Assembly (NCBI RefSeq): GCF_949628215.1
Contig: NC_134279.1
Coordinates: 77,878,830-77,942,829 of the forward strand
Source: Phalacrocorax aristotelis
Taxonomy: Eukaryota; Chordata; Aves; Suliformes; Phalacrocoracidae
DNA length: 64,000 nt
Direction: 5' to 3'
Below the pieces are notes generated by a model. The model ran no database searches. It was not told where the DNA came from and saw nothing but the letters and a program-made list of their open reading frames with translations. The translations under genes and the position numbers were made by a program. Shown here piece after piece: positions 36,346 through 48,800 of the stretch (positions are counted from its first letter, which is position 1; each line of letters begins with the position of its first letter).

Positions 36346-39300
36346 TGTAGGTTTCCTAGTCTTGCTGAAATTGCTTTCAATCTTCTCTTTTCAGTGGAAT
36401 TGCTTAATGCCTTGGATTTATATGAAATTGCATATGAAGTATTTTAAAAAAAAAAAAAAACAAACAAAAAAAAACCCAGTAATAACAAAACCCTAGAAAA
36501 CCACCCTGAAGTGTAAGCGTCGCACCTCTTTCACTGTTATGCTGCTGGTATTTTGGCATTGGTGTGAACACCAGTTAGTGTTGATAGTGCCTCTAATGCA
36601 ACTGCTTGGAGTACAAAAATGGCACAGTTATTAAATGGCAACAGGGTGCAAATTCAACTTACATGTTAGAATGTTTTTAGTACAAAGTGGTCCTGTTTTC
36701 CCTTTTGAACAGTGCATGTTATAGATCCGTAGCTAATTCGAAAACTCAGCTGTTTTCACCAGGTAATTGCAGCTCTTTTCCTAGCTGTCTGTATGTTTAC
36801 TTAAAAAAAATTGCTTGCAGTTTTGAAGCTCCACCAATAGATGATGCTAGCAGTTTAATATAGAATGCTTATGTGCTTACAGTAATGGGATATTGTGCTG
36901 GGCGTTGATGAAACACGTCTGGATTTTGGTTGTTACAGCTATCCAGGTTGCCCTTTGAGGTGATGCAAGGTGCCTCCTGCTACTGCCTGATACGCTTTGG
37001 TAGCTAGAGAAAGTGCTTGCACAGGGAAAAGTGAATAATACTCTGAGGTTTTCATGCTTAAAATATAGTTAGCATACACTTTCTTTAACAGTGTTTGGGA
37101 ATATCCACATTAAAAAAAACAAAAGCATTTGATTTTAAAGCTACGGTGGTATCTCAGGTCTGTCTCTGTTACACTTTTGGACCAGATTGTGAAGCCTTTA
37201 ACTAGTCCCTTTGCAGCAGGGGCCTTTTAATGAGATTGCTGCATAATGAGAGTAAAGAGACGTGGCACATTTTATATCTGTATCGAGATCACTGTGTCAC
37301 TTCTGAACACTTCGTGGGCTTGCCACTGGTGCTCCCCGCTCCTTTGCAAAATGTGTCAGAACAGCAGCTCTGTGGCAACAAGCGCACCAGTGGTACAGAT
37401 GGGCCTTAAGTCAATACTTTTTTTTTTTGACCACGCGTATGTAAAAGGTTTAGTTTAGCTTCTGGGTGGCCTGAAAGTAACGGATGTTTATAAATACGAT
37501 TTCTGTAGCAGCAGCTTGTTAGTAGTGTTAGTTCTATGTCTATTAATAGATTGAGTTCTAATTTTTGTAAATGCCTTAATAAGGAAATTTATTGTGATAT
37601 GTTCTTGTGGGGTTTCAGGCCTGACTTGTGGTATAAAACATAATCAAACCTTAAAAACAGTGGGAAATGAAAATAGTACGTAGCCTTTTTGATCTCAAAA
37701 GGTGTTGATGATTTCTGTAGTACTATGACTGTCATTAACACAAAGCTCGTGTCTTCACTGCCCGGTAGCAGCCTCAATTTGCTATTCTGAAGTATTTTTA
37801 AATGAAGTCTTTTCCTGCAGTGACTTCAGCACTACATATTGCTAGTAGACATGGCTGAACAACCAGTCTTCCCTGCTAAAAATCAGTGTTTCTCTACTGA
37901 AATACTGTATTGATTCCAGTCTTCTGTCTGTAAGTTGGGTTAATTAACGTGTACAAACTGCAGTGAAAGCTGTGTGTTACCAGTAATGAGTTAGAGCCTC
38001 TGATCCCTGTTAACCTAGACCTGTCTCCATCCTAGTGCTTTCGTTCTTCTTAACAGCTTACAGGATGGCTGCTCCTGAAATTTAAGGTTCAAGTTATGAC
38101 TACTCAGAGCCAACTTGCCAGGTTTAACAGAGTAAGTTTGGGTTAGATTTCTCCTTGCAAGGTTTGTTTGCCTACTGCAAGATCGGTTTGCCTTTCTGTG
38201 CTTATCGCTGCAGAGGTTGATTTGTCTCTGGGGGAAAAAGTTCACGCTCCTTAATCCACCCCCAATCTTGCACTTCTGCTTTTGTGAGTGGGAGACGGCA
38301 GGGTAGGGAACACGGCGCTTTGAGAACAAGAAAAAAACAAGAGAGTGGCAGCGACAATCTGTAGTGAATAAAGCTGTAATGCAGTGTTACGTTACTGTTC
38401 TGAATTTAATTCAAACCCTAATATATATAAAGAAAGAGTGGTTCACAAAAAGGTGTGCGTGTGAGAAGGGTGACTTGATATTCCTATATGACTTCATGTT
38501 TGCATTAGATTAGCAGCCCTATAGGGAAATATGGAAACTGGAGTTGATTGTAGCCTACTATAAGCTCTTACTGTAGCCTGCTGGGCCTATATGCAGGAGC
38601 TGGTGTTTTCAGATCACGCTGACTTGTAGTTTTTACAGGGCGGCTGTATCTGTGTATTCTAATGCAAAAGCCCTAGTAGTGTGGCCTGGTTCCTATTCCA
38701 GTTTAGAACTAAGAATTTTTCACATTCTAAAGTGTTACTTTGAATGTAGCCAGGCAGCACAGTCTCAGTGCTGAGGCTGTGGGTGCTGTGACCTGGCCTG
38801 GAGTGAGCAAAGCTTTCCTGAATTCAGCCTTTGAAATGGTTATCCCCTGTTCTCCTGCATTTTCTCTGCCTGGTGTTTATTTTCAGACTTAGTGACACTG
38901 CTCTTGGTTTCTTCCTTCTTACTAAGTGTCAAGTTATCGCTGTGGGTTTTCCTTCACTTTGGCTAAAGGAACAAAGGGATAGGGAAGATGCAAATAGTGT
39001 CTCCAGTTCAAGTCTTAAGCATCATCCATGAGACATTTGGATGTGGGGGGATGGCCTGAATATACAAACACAGCTGTTTTGTCTGACAATTTTTCCCCCC
39101 TCAGAACTGAGGGTAAATTTCAGTATTTTCCAGGATTTCTAAATTACACAAGAGGTTTCCAAGAGCACGGAGCACAAGCAGATGTGATAGGCCTCCCACA
39201 ACAAAAATTGTATATATTCAATTTATTCAGCACGGCTCAGGATGGGAATCCAGTGATGGATAGGTCGTGCTGACCCTGCATGTCAAACAGATTTGATTTA

Positions 39301-42300
39301 AGATGAATCAGAAGGAAGAAACCTAGTTACTGGAAGGTCCTATTTCACTGTCTCTTTACTATTCTTCCAGGGATTTCTGTAATCCTTTCCTCACCTTATT
39401 CTGCTTTTCTGTCTTGCATGCTGCAGAAACAGCAGCAAGGGTATGGTTTCTGTGGGGTGTCTTCCCAGCCCTTGCACCGCACCATTAGCCTGAGGAGTCT
39501 GCGTTGAGGTTTGGTGCTTTCACTGTGACAGCTGAGCTGTCAAATACAGGCTTGGACAAAGCGACTCTAACTGACCAGTCCAGTTTCTGGCTCTTCTGGG
39601 GTCATCTTGGCTGCATTATTTATCTGGAGCTTATTTAACTTGTGAGAATCTTTTATCACTCAAAAAATATTTCAGAGTAAGTGAAGCACCACATGTGGGA
39701 GAAGTAAGTGTAACAAAGGCAACAAATTCTGGATGCTCTGTTTTGTGGGGGCAATTTATGCCTCCCTCAGCTTCATAGGGCTTTCAGTGATCATCTTGTA
39801 CCCTTTTTTTATTTATCAGTTGAGGTTATGCTAAAATTGTAAATCAGCTCTTACTCCTTCCACCATTAAGTGTAACTCAGGGTTGGTTGCCATCAGCTTC
39901 TGAGAGTTTTGAGCTACTCCACTATTAGTTTTGAGTGTCTCTGCAATGAAGTAACCCTCAACCTCTGAACAAATTTATTCCTTTCACTTCACTCTGAAAG
40001 TCATTCTGTATCTCAGACTTGTTTGCCAATACAGAGAACAAGATACATACATACAATATTGCCTTGTATTAACCTGTAACGGCCCCCAGCCTTTGCCTCT
40101 GCACCCCGTGCAGTCGCCTCACCATGTAACCTGGAATTTCCACCACATGCCATTAGCAAAAAGCTGTCAGATCTGTAGGGCCTGTCCACCAACAGCTTTC
40201 TGCATGGAGAAACAAGCGCCCTTGAGCTGCTTCTCTAGATTCCAGCTCCGCCGGTCCATCCATTTTCATCGGTGCAAGCAGCAGTCCAGCCTTCTTGCCC
40301 AGACATTGCTACTCAACCACAAACTCAGCCAGTTTGCTCCAAACTTGTTTGATTTGCTAGCGGCATCTGCATGCTGCCTCGCTTGCTGGTGTGTTAGTCA
40401 TTCACCTCTACAGCAGGGCTGGAGTTGCTCTTGGCTCCTTCCCTTCTCACTGCTGCACTGACACTTGCATCCGGTTATTAAGGTTTTGGTGCAAAAGATA
40501 TGGTTTGGTTTTTGCCTTCTCTCAGTGGCTTATTGGTAGGGGTGCAAAGGTAAATGTTTGTCTTGTGAAGAAAATTTGGGTCTTAAGCTGATTTTAAAGA
40601 ACACTGTTCCTCAACTCTACATGTAAATGGAAAAACTTAACAGGCCTTCTTGAGCTATAGGTTTAAGTCTGAGATGCAGTGCTGGTTACAGCCGGCCTGA
40701 ACTGGAGATGAATCGATCGTGGGACTGTGTGGAAGGAAGAGCTGGTGAAAGAAACTCAGTCGTGCTTTGGAGAGCTGTGCTGTGTCACCGCCTCGGCTGG
40801 AGGGTGCCTTGGTGAAGCCAGTCTGGTGGTTTAAGGCAAACTTCTTGTGGGTGTGTCTGCCCATAGGTGTTCCTCATTTTGGGCAATTCAACATGAAACT
40901 CGGGGCAGTGACTAAAGAAGAGCAAGTGCTTATTCTGGGGCACACCCCAAGCTGCCTCTTCGGTTCCCTCAGCCTTCTGACCTTCTGCAGAGGTGATTTT
41001 GCTTGTTGTGTAGCAAATGCTGAGTCACAGCAGTTCAGTCCAGTGTATTTGGTGTATTTCGAAAACATTTAAATTGCAGTGGTTCACAACTGGAAAAGCC
41101 CACCTAAGAAGAGACAGATGAACGACTTTTACCCCTGGGTATCTTGGGACATACAACGGCCTGTGACCATGTACTTGCAGTATCTCACAGAAAGTCTGCA
41201 GGGGGAGAGCTAAATATGCTTTTTAAATTAATTCCTTAATAGTCTTATGCTAACTCATGATATCTGTTACTGTGGTACAGAGGAATAATATTTTTACTGA
41301 TACTTTATATGCAGTTTGCAGCCAAGCTTAATATGCAGTTTGGGTGATACATCCCTTTGGCCGTCTGCAGATCTAAGAACCGAGATGAGAAGCCACCGGT
41401 ATCTGTGCTTTAAAGAGATGCAAAGACATGAACAAAGATAAAGAGTTGAAGATGACACCTGGCTGATAGTTGGCAAGTAAGAAGCTGAAAGCTGCTAATA
41501 GATTTCAGTGAATGGTCATGTATTTTTAATAGCTTGATTATACCCAGTGGAAAGCCATGCCCTCATAGCTTACAGCTGTGATGACATTGGCCAGGAATTA
41601 GCGGGTAACGTGTCCGTTAACTGGGCTTTCTTTGTATGTGAAATATACCCTCTGAAGAGGGAATGTGTTATATAGGCAGTACTATTGCAATGAAAGTCCT
41701 TTCTGTGCAGTGCTGAAACTGCTCGAGCTTGCTAGATCCATGAATTTGAGTGAAGGCTCCAGTTATCCTCAGGGATGAAATTCCAGTTTTGGTTTCTTTT
41801 AAGGCATCCGCTGGTGCAGCCAGAGCTTGAACCAGTAGATACTAGTTGCCGCATGCAGTTGTGTGATGGTCAGTATTTATCTGGGTTTGCAACAGCTGGA
41901 CGCACGCTGGGTACTGGGGATTGTGCCGAGTACCCCGGGTGCTAGGTGAGCTGTGGCCTGCAGAGTGTAGGTCAGAGGTTCAGTACGAAGAGCGCGTAGG
42001 GGAAGACGGGAAGCATCCCAAAGCCTCCTGCGTTTGGCACTGGGGTTAAAAGAGATCAATGATGTTCTGTGATTCTTAACTACAGGTTGAAAGTCAGCAG
42101 CCCCCATTGTGCGGTGGATTTTGCGCTGTATTCAGGAGGGTAATTACAACTGTCAGTGTTGAAATTTTTTTTTTCTAGATGTTGATTTCATGTGCAAATG
42201 AAGGCTATTAAAAATAATAAAAAAAACCAACCCACAAACAAACCCAGAACCAAACCCCAAATGTATACCACTTCTAGTTCTTTGCTACATTAATCTGCAG

Positions 42301-42623
42301 TGTCAGGAGGGCTTTGGCTGTATCGATCTCGCTGCAGGACCAGGGTCTTAGTGCAGCACCTTGCAGTGGAGCATTGCTATTAGTAATGTCAGTAGTCAGT
42401 AATGCCCAAATATATGTATTTTACATTGTTTAGGTTTTTATTTTGTTCTGCTTATCCTGCATTAGGATTCCACGCTGTTTCTGTAGTGAGTAATTTGTTG
42501 TACGTGTGTTCATCTTATTCAAATGCTTTTTTTTGTTGTTTTTAAATACCCATACCCTGTTTTTCACTACAGGATTGACCTCAGTAGGCTGTCATAGCAG
42601 TAGAACTAGCAATAAGTACTTAA
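36346..42623. other. Convergent intergenic interval, left part
   Basis: No gene recognised between the 3' end of RMND5A and the solo LTR. Low-complexity A/C-rich stretches occur at about 36,447-36,478 and 42,208-42,260. A 122-codon plus frame at 40,093-40,461 is Cys/His/Ser-rich without a recognised domain. Confidence 0.6.
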
Positions 42624-42628
42624 CCCGT
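42624..42628. repeat. Target-site duplication, left copy (CCCGT)
   Basis: Identical to 43,383-43,387 directly across the solo LTR. Confidence 0.8.
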
Positions 42629-43382
42629 TGTCGCGATCCACTGTTGGGTTGAACAGTTTGGCAGAGGTGAAACCCCTTGCTCTCCAACCGACCTCCGATA
42701 ATTCCGGGAGGTTCGGGGCGGCTGGGCTTAGCTTCTGATTGACTCCAATGTGTTATCGTGACTAGGTTCCTGTTACATTCTCAGAAACAGAATTAAGACT
42801 CAAAATGGAGTCAAGTGCCAAGTAACTTTATTTGGCCAGAAATAGATACGGGAGAGAAAAGCAAAGAAAGAGAGGAAAAAAAAAAAGGTGAAAAAGGGTA
42901 TGAGAGGGAGAGAGCAGGGCTGTTGCGATAGCTGTCACCACGGATCTGCGGCAGTCTGTCCGGTCCGGGTGGGGAGTCCAGGCATCCGATGCATCTTTGA
43001 AGCTGGTGGGGTGGGGGGGGATGTTCCAGAATGTGCCCCCTGTCATGTCGGCTGGTTTCCCCTTTTTTATAAGGTTGCTCTCTCGCACAGTCAGTAACCG
43101 TTCTGCACAGCCCTGCCTCCCGCTTGGCGCTGGGGCCCAGGACCAGTACCAGCACTAGAGGGTGCTGGAAAGTTCTGGAGGGTCCAACCCCCCCCATATG
43201 TTGCCAGTCGGCCTTGGGCCCGGGTGTTTGCGGGAGGACGAGTACTCCGAGATAACGAGGCGCACATTCCTGTCGGGTTGACCTTGGTGATTAAACCGTT
43301 CTGTTCAGCTGCCCTACTGATCAGGCTTTAGTGGTGAAACTTGCCTGCCAACAATGTTGAGAGAAGTTTCTAGTCCCTGACA
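42629..43382 (-). mobile_element. Solo LTR of an endogenous retrovirus (754 bp, minus orientation)
   Basis: The element begins TGTCGCGATCC and ends CCCTGACA (TG...CA ends). It is flanked by identical 5-bp copies CCCGT at 42,624-42,628 and 43,383-43,387, a target-site duplication. On the minus strand there is a TATA-like TTATAAAA (about 43,066-43,073) and an AATAAA at 42,832-42,827. The order U3, R, U5 therefore reads right to left, with a U5 of about 200 bp. No gag, pol or env sequence lies beside it, so recombination between two LTRs has removed the internal region. I cannot name the family from memory. The intact ends and duplication suggest fairly recent insertion. Confidence 0.85.
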
Positions 43383-43387
43383 CCCGT
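43383..43387. repeat. Target-site duplication, right copy (CCCGT)
   Basis: Identical to 42,624-42,628. Marks the integration boundary of the solo LTR. Confidence 0.8.
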
Positions 43388-45050
43388 GTATCGTGAAATA
43401 ATTTCATTTGAAAGAGCAGCATAGCTTACAGGGAGTAAAATACAGAAAAATGCTTCTGCTACGTTTTCTGTTCAATGCTTAATGCTATACTTGGTGTGTG
43501 TCATGTGCCCCAGTCAACTACTGTGCTAGAGAAAACGCATTTTCAATGCAATGCTTCCCATGCACAATGTGTGGTCTTTTGTGGGGCAACAACAACAGAT
43601 GCACGCAGTCAGATCACTTCACCTTCCTTCTACAAAACCATTTCAAAGAGCCGGAGTGGGAGGAGAAGGTCGCTGTGGAAGCGGGGAGACAATCTGTGTT
43701 CCTGGAAGAGGATTTAGGTTTGAGGGGGTCAGGAGGAGCGTTGCCTGACAGCCTGGGTTACAGCGATGTGGCATCACTCCAAAGCTCCAGAATAACGTGA
43801 AAACCCAACATAAAATGAGAAGGACAAGGAAACAGCTGTAGAGGATGCTACTAGTGAGGTAGTGATGTTCCTGCCTCTTTTTGCTGTTTGTTGCTCTTTG
43901 CCTTTTTTTAAGCTGTTTTGCAGAAATCCTTTATAAATGAAGGCTTTATAAGTGAAAACTTTTAGCTCAAACTAGGTCAACAAGAGTCTCCAGGACGAGC
44001 TGATAATGAAATTGGTGGTCGTAGGAGAGAGAGAGGAGGTATGAGCTTTTCACCTGCATGGTTAGAGCTGACCGTAGGACAAGATCAGACTGGTTTAGGT
44101 AACCATAAAGTATTAAAACAGGGCTAAAGGTTGGACCTAGTCTGCCTAGAAACGGGGCGGTGAGTAGATCTGCTTCATGTTGTTGCCAAAATGCAGCTGC
44201 ACGTTGGTGACGAGGCTGACTCTGCGATGGGGCAGTCTGGCACTGCAGGTGTGGTGAGAGCCTTGCTTCTCCCCACCTCAGCACCTGGGGCTTGAACTAG
44301 GCCACTTTAATAGATGAGTGTTTCTTAATGTCTTTGAATTTGTAGGAATTTCAGTGTTAAGACTTTTCTATCCTTTATGTGTGTGTATATATATTGTGTG
44401 TGTAGATAGATATAGTTGTGTCATTCAGTATTTGCCTGCTATTATTTAGATATATTTATCTAATCCCTAATTAATTTTTTCCCAATTAAGTATTATAAAG
44501 AACTAATTTTGGAAGAACTTTATTCCCCTCTGAATTTCTCGCCTTTCCAGCTTGTTTGCAGAGGAGAAAACTAGCAAAGGGTTTCTTTCATTCTTTTTTC
44601 CCAGGTTTTTATCAGCCCCTTGGCAAGAATACCTGAGTGCCTCCAGAGTCTTTATCTCATCCACTTTCATAGCACCCCCCTGGGATGAGGGAGTGTTATG
44701 GGGCCCATCTTCCAAGAATCTGGGAAAATTAATTTAGATGACTTTAGGCAGTGGTAAGCTGAGAGCTGAACTCTGGCACCGTAAGGCTCAGGCTGGTGTG
44801 TAAGTAACTGCTTTTTTCCCTTACCCAGGACTTCCTCAAACCCTCATTTATTATCTTCACGCAGGATTTTAGCTTTTCTGAGGCTAGGAACTGAAGAAAG
44901 GAATAAACGTTATTGAGTCTGACTAGAAACCTTTGGTTTATTTTTTTCTCAGTTCTTGATTTTCAAGTGTAGTAAGAAAACTTATATCAAATACAGAGGT
45001 GAGAAAAGCAGAACTCATTGTAGTCAGTCACCATGTCCCAAGTTGGTATG
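43388..45050. other. Convergent intergenic interval, right part
   Basis: No gene recognised. A GT/TA-rich simple patch lies at about 44,379-44,415. Open frames of 80-105 codons on both strands lack domain or splice support. Confidence 0.6.
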
Positions 45051-45089
45051 TTAAGTCTTGCTTAACCAAAGCAAGTGACAAAGTCTTTT

Positions 45090-45095
45090 TTTATT
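45090..45095 (-). terminator. Candidate polyadenylation signal for CD8A (AATAAA on minus)
   Basis: First canonical hexamer downstream of the CD8A stop codon on the minus strand, 694 nt away. A second candidate is at 44,937-44,942. Site usage is not known. Confidence 0.4.
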
Positions 45096-45788
45096 TACCA
45101 CTCAACCATTTCTTCCAGAAAGAAAGAAAATCCCACCTTTCTTGCTCAGGCAAAACTCCCGCTTAAATCTGTGGCAGTGGGGCTATCAGCAGCAGAACAA
45201 GGATAGCAAGAGGTGAAGTGAACGCTAGCCCCCAGGACTCTAAAAACCTAAAAGTACAGCCTTTTAATCCTTGTTTACTTTCTCAGTGCAGCCTTGTGTT
45301 ATGTGAGATGAAACTGAAGCTCCGAGGAGATGCCTGGCACCACAAAAACTGTGTTAAGTGAGGGCGTTTGTTTTTAAGTCATTTTGTAGCAAATTCAAGT
45401 TTTGGCTGCGTTTTAGAAATAATTATTATAGACTCTTGAGCAAAGGTCCAGCTATAATACCCTTCTGATCAGCTTATCACTGATACATGTCAGCATCAGG
45501 GTTGACCTGTTTCTTTTGTCTGAACCACGGAGCTCTGTCACTGGGGATAGAGACGGCATTTGGCCTTGGGAATCAATTTGAAAAACCCCAGGTTTTGGAA
45601 GGAGCTGTGCTTTAGTGTGCGGTTCACAGAAAAAGTGCCTGCTTGCTGTCCATGCGTCTGCTCCAGCTTGTCTTTTCAAATTTGTCAAGGTAGAGTGCAT
45701 GAGGAGTAGCATTACAGATAACGTAGGTGAGGGGCTTACGCAGTGACGGCTCCCAGAAGACGATCCAGAATCCAGAAGGTGCAGGTGC

Positions 45789-45843
45789 TTATACGTGTCG
45801 GCTCGGCACGCTGGGTTTAACATTGGGCTTCCCATTCACGGGT
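45789..45843 (-). CDS. CD8A: CD8A terminal coding exon 6
   Basis: Acceptor with a strong pyrimidine tract, ccttttctctctctag|ACCC. In the phase left by exon 5 it reads RPVNGKPNVKPSVPSRHV and stops at TAA (45,791-45,789). The PVNGKPNVKPSVP text agrees with the avian CD8 alpha C terminus as I remember it. A 2,383-nt intron separates it from exon 5. Confidence 0.9.
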
Positions 45844-48800
45844 CTAGAGAGAGAAAAGGGTTTGATTTACTTTGATGTGGAAGGAACAAGAAAGCAATTA
45901 ATGTATGGCTGCTGATCAGCTCGTTTAGCCTTGGTCTGCAGCCAGGGACCTCCAAGAGCAGGCTGCAAAGTGTTCCTAAATCGTCTTTGTGCTAGTGAAG
46001 GACCTGCCAACATTTCAGCTAGTGACAGCCAGTAGAAGGACTTTATGATCTGCTGCTAATCGATTGTTACACTAATATATATTAAAAAAGGCTTTTTAAA
46101 ATTTGCCACTGACTTCTGCACACTCCTCTCATCAAGCCTCTTTCCACATTCAGAAATGAATGAAGAAGGAAGAGCTCAGGGCTTTTTTGGAGTTGGGGAA
46201 GCTGTTATCAGTTCATAAAGACTTTTGCTTGTTGCAAACCGGTTTCCTTCAGAGGAGTTTAAAAGGAGGCTTTCTAGACTACCAGCGTGTTCCCAGAATG
46301 ATAGAAATTACTGGTCTCCAGCAACTGATAGTTTTATGCTGATTTAATGAGTTGGAGATTTGGCACCCATTTTCACTAAAGATTAATTTGTGGTGGAAAA
46401 TGAATCCTTCAGCTGCCAGCAAGAATCCCAGGCCAGATCCTGAGGCGCTCTTTGAGTGAATTGCACTATTAACTTCCAAAGAGCTTCATTTCAATAAGTG
46501 GGAACAGCTCAGAGCAGCAGGAATTTCCTCTCTAAATAAAAGCTTAAGTATCCTACAGTTGCTTAAACCAGAACTCTGTCATGTTAGCACTGCCGAAGGA
46601 AAGCTGTCCTTGATGAGATGATTTCCCGAGGCGCTTGTAACCCAACTGCTTTATCAGTGCAAAATTGAAGAGTTCGGTAGCATGTTTTTCCCCTTAGGGA
46701 CAGAACATCTTTGCATGGGGCTGGCAACAGGAGTTGAGATAAGTGAAGAATGTAAGCATCGTCCTAAACAAGGCTGCAAGAGCTCTTTGTTATCGTTTAG
46801 CTGTTGGAAAGCCAGGCGAGGATCAGAGGAGCGCTGGGTATGATAAATATCCATCGTAAAAACAACAGGCTGTTCCCTTTTTCAGACAGATAAAAGAAAA
46901 AAGCATGTCTGTAGGGGTGGCTGTATTCTGACATAAACAGAAAGTTTGTACCCGAGGGGCACAAGGCGCTGCCACTCGGTGCCTTTGCCCTTAAATGTTA
47001 TTATTCAGGCACTGATTTCTGATGGATTCTGCTTTTGAAAAAGCAAATTGTAGGGATCCATTTTCTGTAATGTAGGGGGAGGGAGGCGTTTCCTAGTCAT
47101 CGTTTCTTTCTAAATGATCATATTAAAAAACTGAACTTTTTTACTATGAAACCCATGCATCTATAACAGGGAATTTGAATTTATCTGTTTTAAAAGATGC
47201 CCGATTTGCAAAGAATAAGGCTCCAGAGGTGTGAACATACTCTTCCAAACTTTCTTGCAACCCAGGTTTTCCAAGTGCTAGCCCAGTACTGGCCTGGCCG
47301 GAGCAGTAGCAGGGATTTTGGCGCTAGAGTGCTCTCTTGCCACAAGCCCTGGGGTGCACTCTCAGCACAAAGCTTGCAAAACTGCAGAAGTGGGTTTCTG
47401 CAGAACGGACAAGGTGGAGAGGCCGTGGCAGGGAGGTCAATTTGCAGAAGCAAAAGGCGCATTAGTTGTGGGCAAAAGGATTTCTTCTTCTAAACTGGCA
47501 AACTGCAATTCTTATTCTGATGGTGTTTTCCTGGTGACTCAGGATGATGAGTGGGTTGGGGATGCTGGAGGGACAGCATTAAAAAAATATATTCCAGTCT
47601 GCCCTAGAAAATAGGTTGACTCTAAAGCTATACATATCTGCAATGTTGTTTCTGAGCAAAGTCATCTGGGGCTGCATCAGCCTCTCTGCTACTGTTACTT
47701 AGTGCCTCTTTGGGAAATAGAGGCATAAAGCCATGGTGATGTTGGTCCAAAATTGTGCAGGGGGGAGTTTGGGATGCAATGACTTGCATCTAATCCATGG
47801 GCACAACCTGGAGGTCCAGCGAAAAAATCAAATTAACAGCTTGGGGAGGGGAAGGGATGAAATACGGCCACCCCCGGGCTGAAGTTGGAGGGGTGCACTG
47901 GGAGCGCTCAAATGGGCTGTTAGTTATAGCATCGGGTAATGCACAAAGTTTTTAGGCTGCTATAGAGAAGTCCTGTCTTTCTGTTTAGTCACGACTGCAG
48001 TGTCAGTGCTCAGTGATTTTAATTCCTAAATTTAAAAAAACACACACAGGAGAAGAGAATCTTACCTCTCTTTCTTGCCCTTAATTCATTACCCAGCCCC
48101 TTCCCATCCACCGTACACTGGATGAAGAATTTTTAGGTCACTTTTTGGCACCTGCCTGCTGAATCCCTTGAGGGTGAGACGCTGCCAAGTTTAAGAGAAA
48201 AATGCGAACGCCTGTTCCTTACTAACCTTTTACATCTGCATCTTCGTCTTCTGGTTTCTGAAATAAAAAAGAAAACGTTTTACTTCAAAGATACAGAGTC
48301 ACAGCTCAGCAAAGAAACTCCGTAGCAAGGTAGGGCTGGCATTCCCTAGCAGCTTGCTGTCTGTAAGACTAACAGTGGATGAACCAAGCCTATTTTTGAG
48401 GAAAGCCACGCAAGTGAGCAGTGCTGGAGCTCGCATTTCCCCAGCAGCCCACTTCAATAGTTTCATGAGTTAAATTTTCACATGAATAACAGTAGCAGGG
48501 GCAGCCTGGGAACACTGACAGTGAATTCTATTTTTTTGCTGTCTCCAGTGACTTTGGCATGTTGCTGAAAATCCTCTGGCAGCACTTAATTTCTGCAACA
48601 GACGAGTGGCAACGATGCCATGCTGCATGCAACCGAGTTGAACGATATTCTTCCCCATTTTAGCATCTACGTCTGTACGTATTCAGTGAAATACAGTGTC
48701 AAGCCATTCATTTCAGTGCAAGGTAAAAACCTGTCCTTGAGGGTTCAGGCTGCCTGCTGCAGAAATTAATTGCAGCTAATGGCTTTTCACTGATGATTCA

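Noticed and set aside
45901-45934. Alternative CD8A terminal exon with acceptor gctgcag near 45,934
   Set aside because: It fits phase but gives a tail unlike any CD8A (RPRLNELISS). The exon at 45,843 has a better pyrimidine tract and the expected avian tail.
47281-47296. Alternative CD8A terminal exon ending RPVLG
   Set aside because: Weak pyrimidine tract and only five residues. Superseded by the exon at 45,843-45,789.
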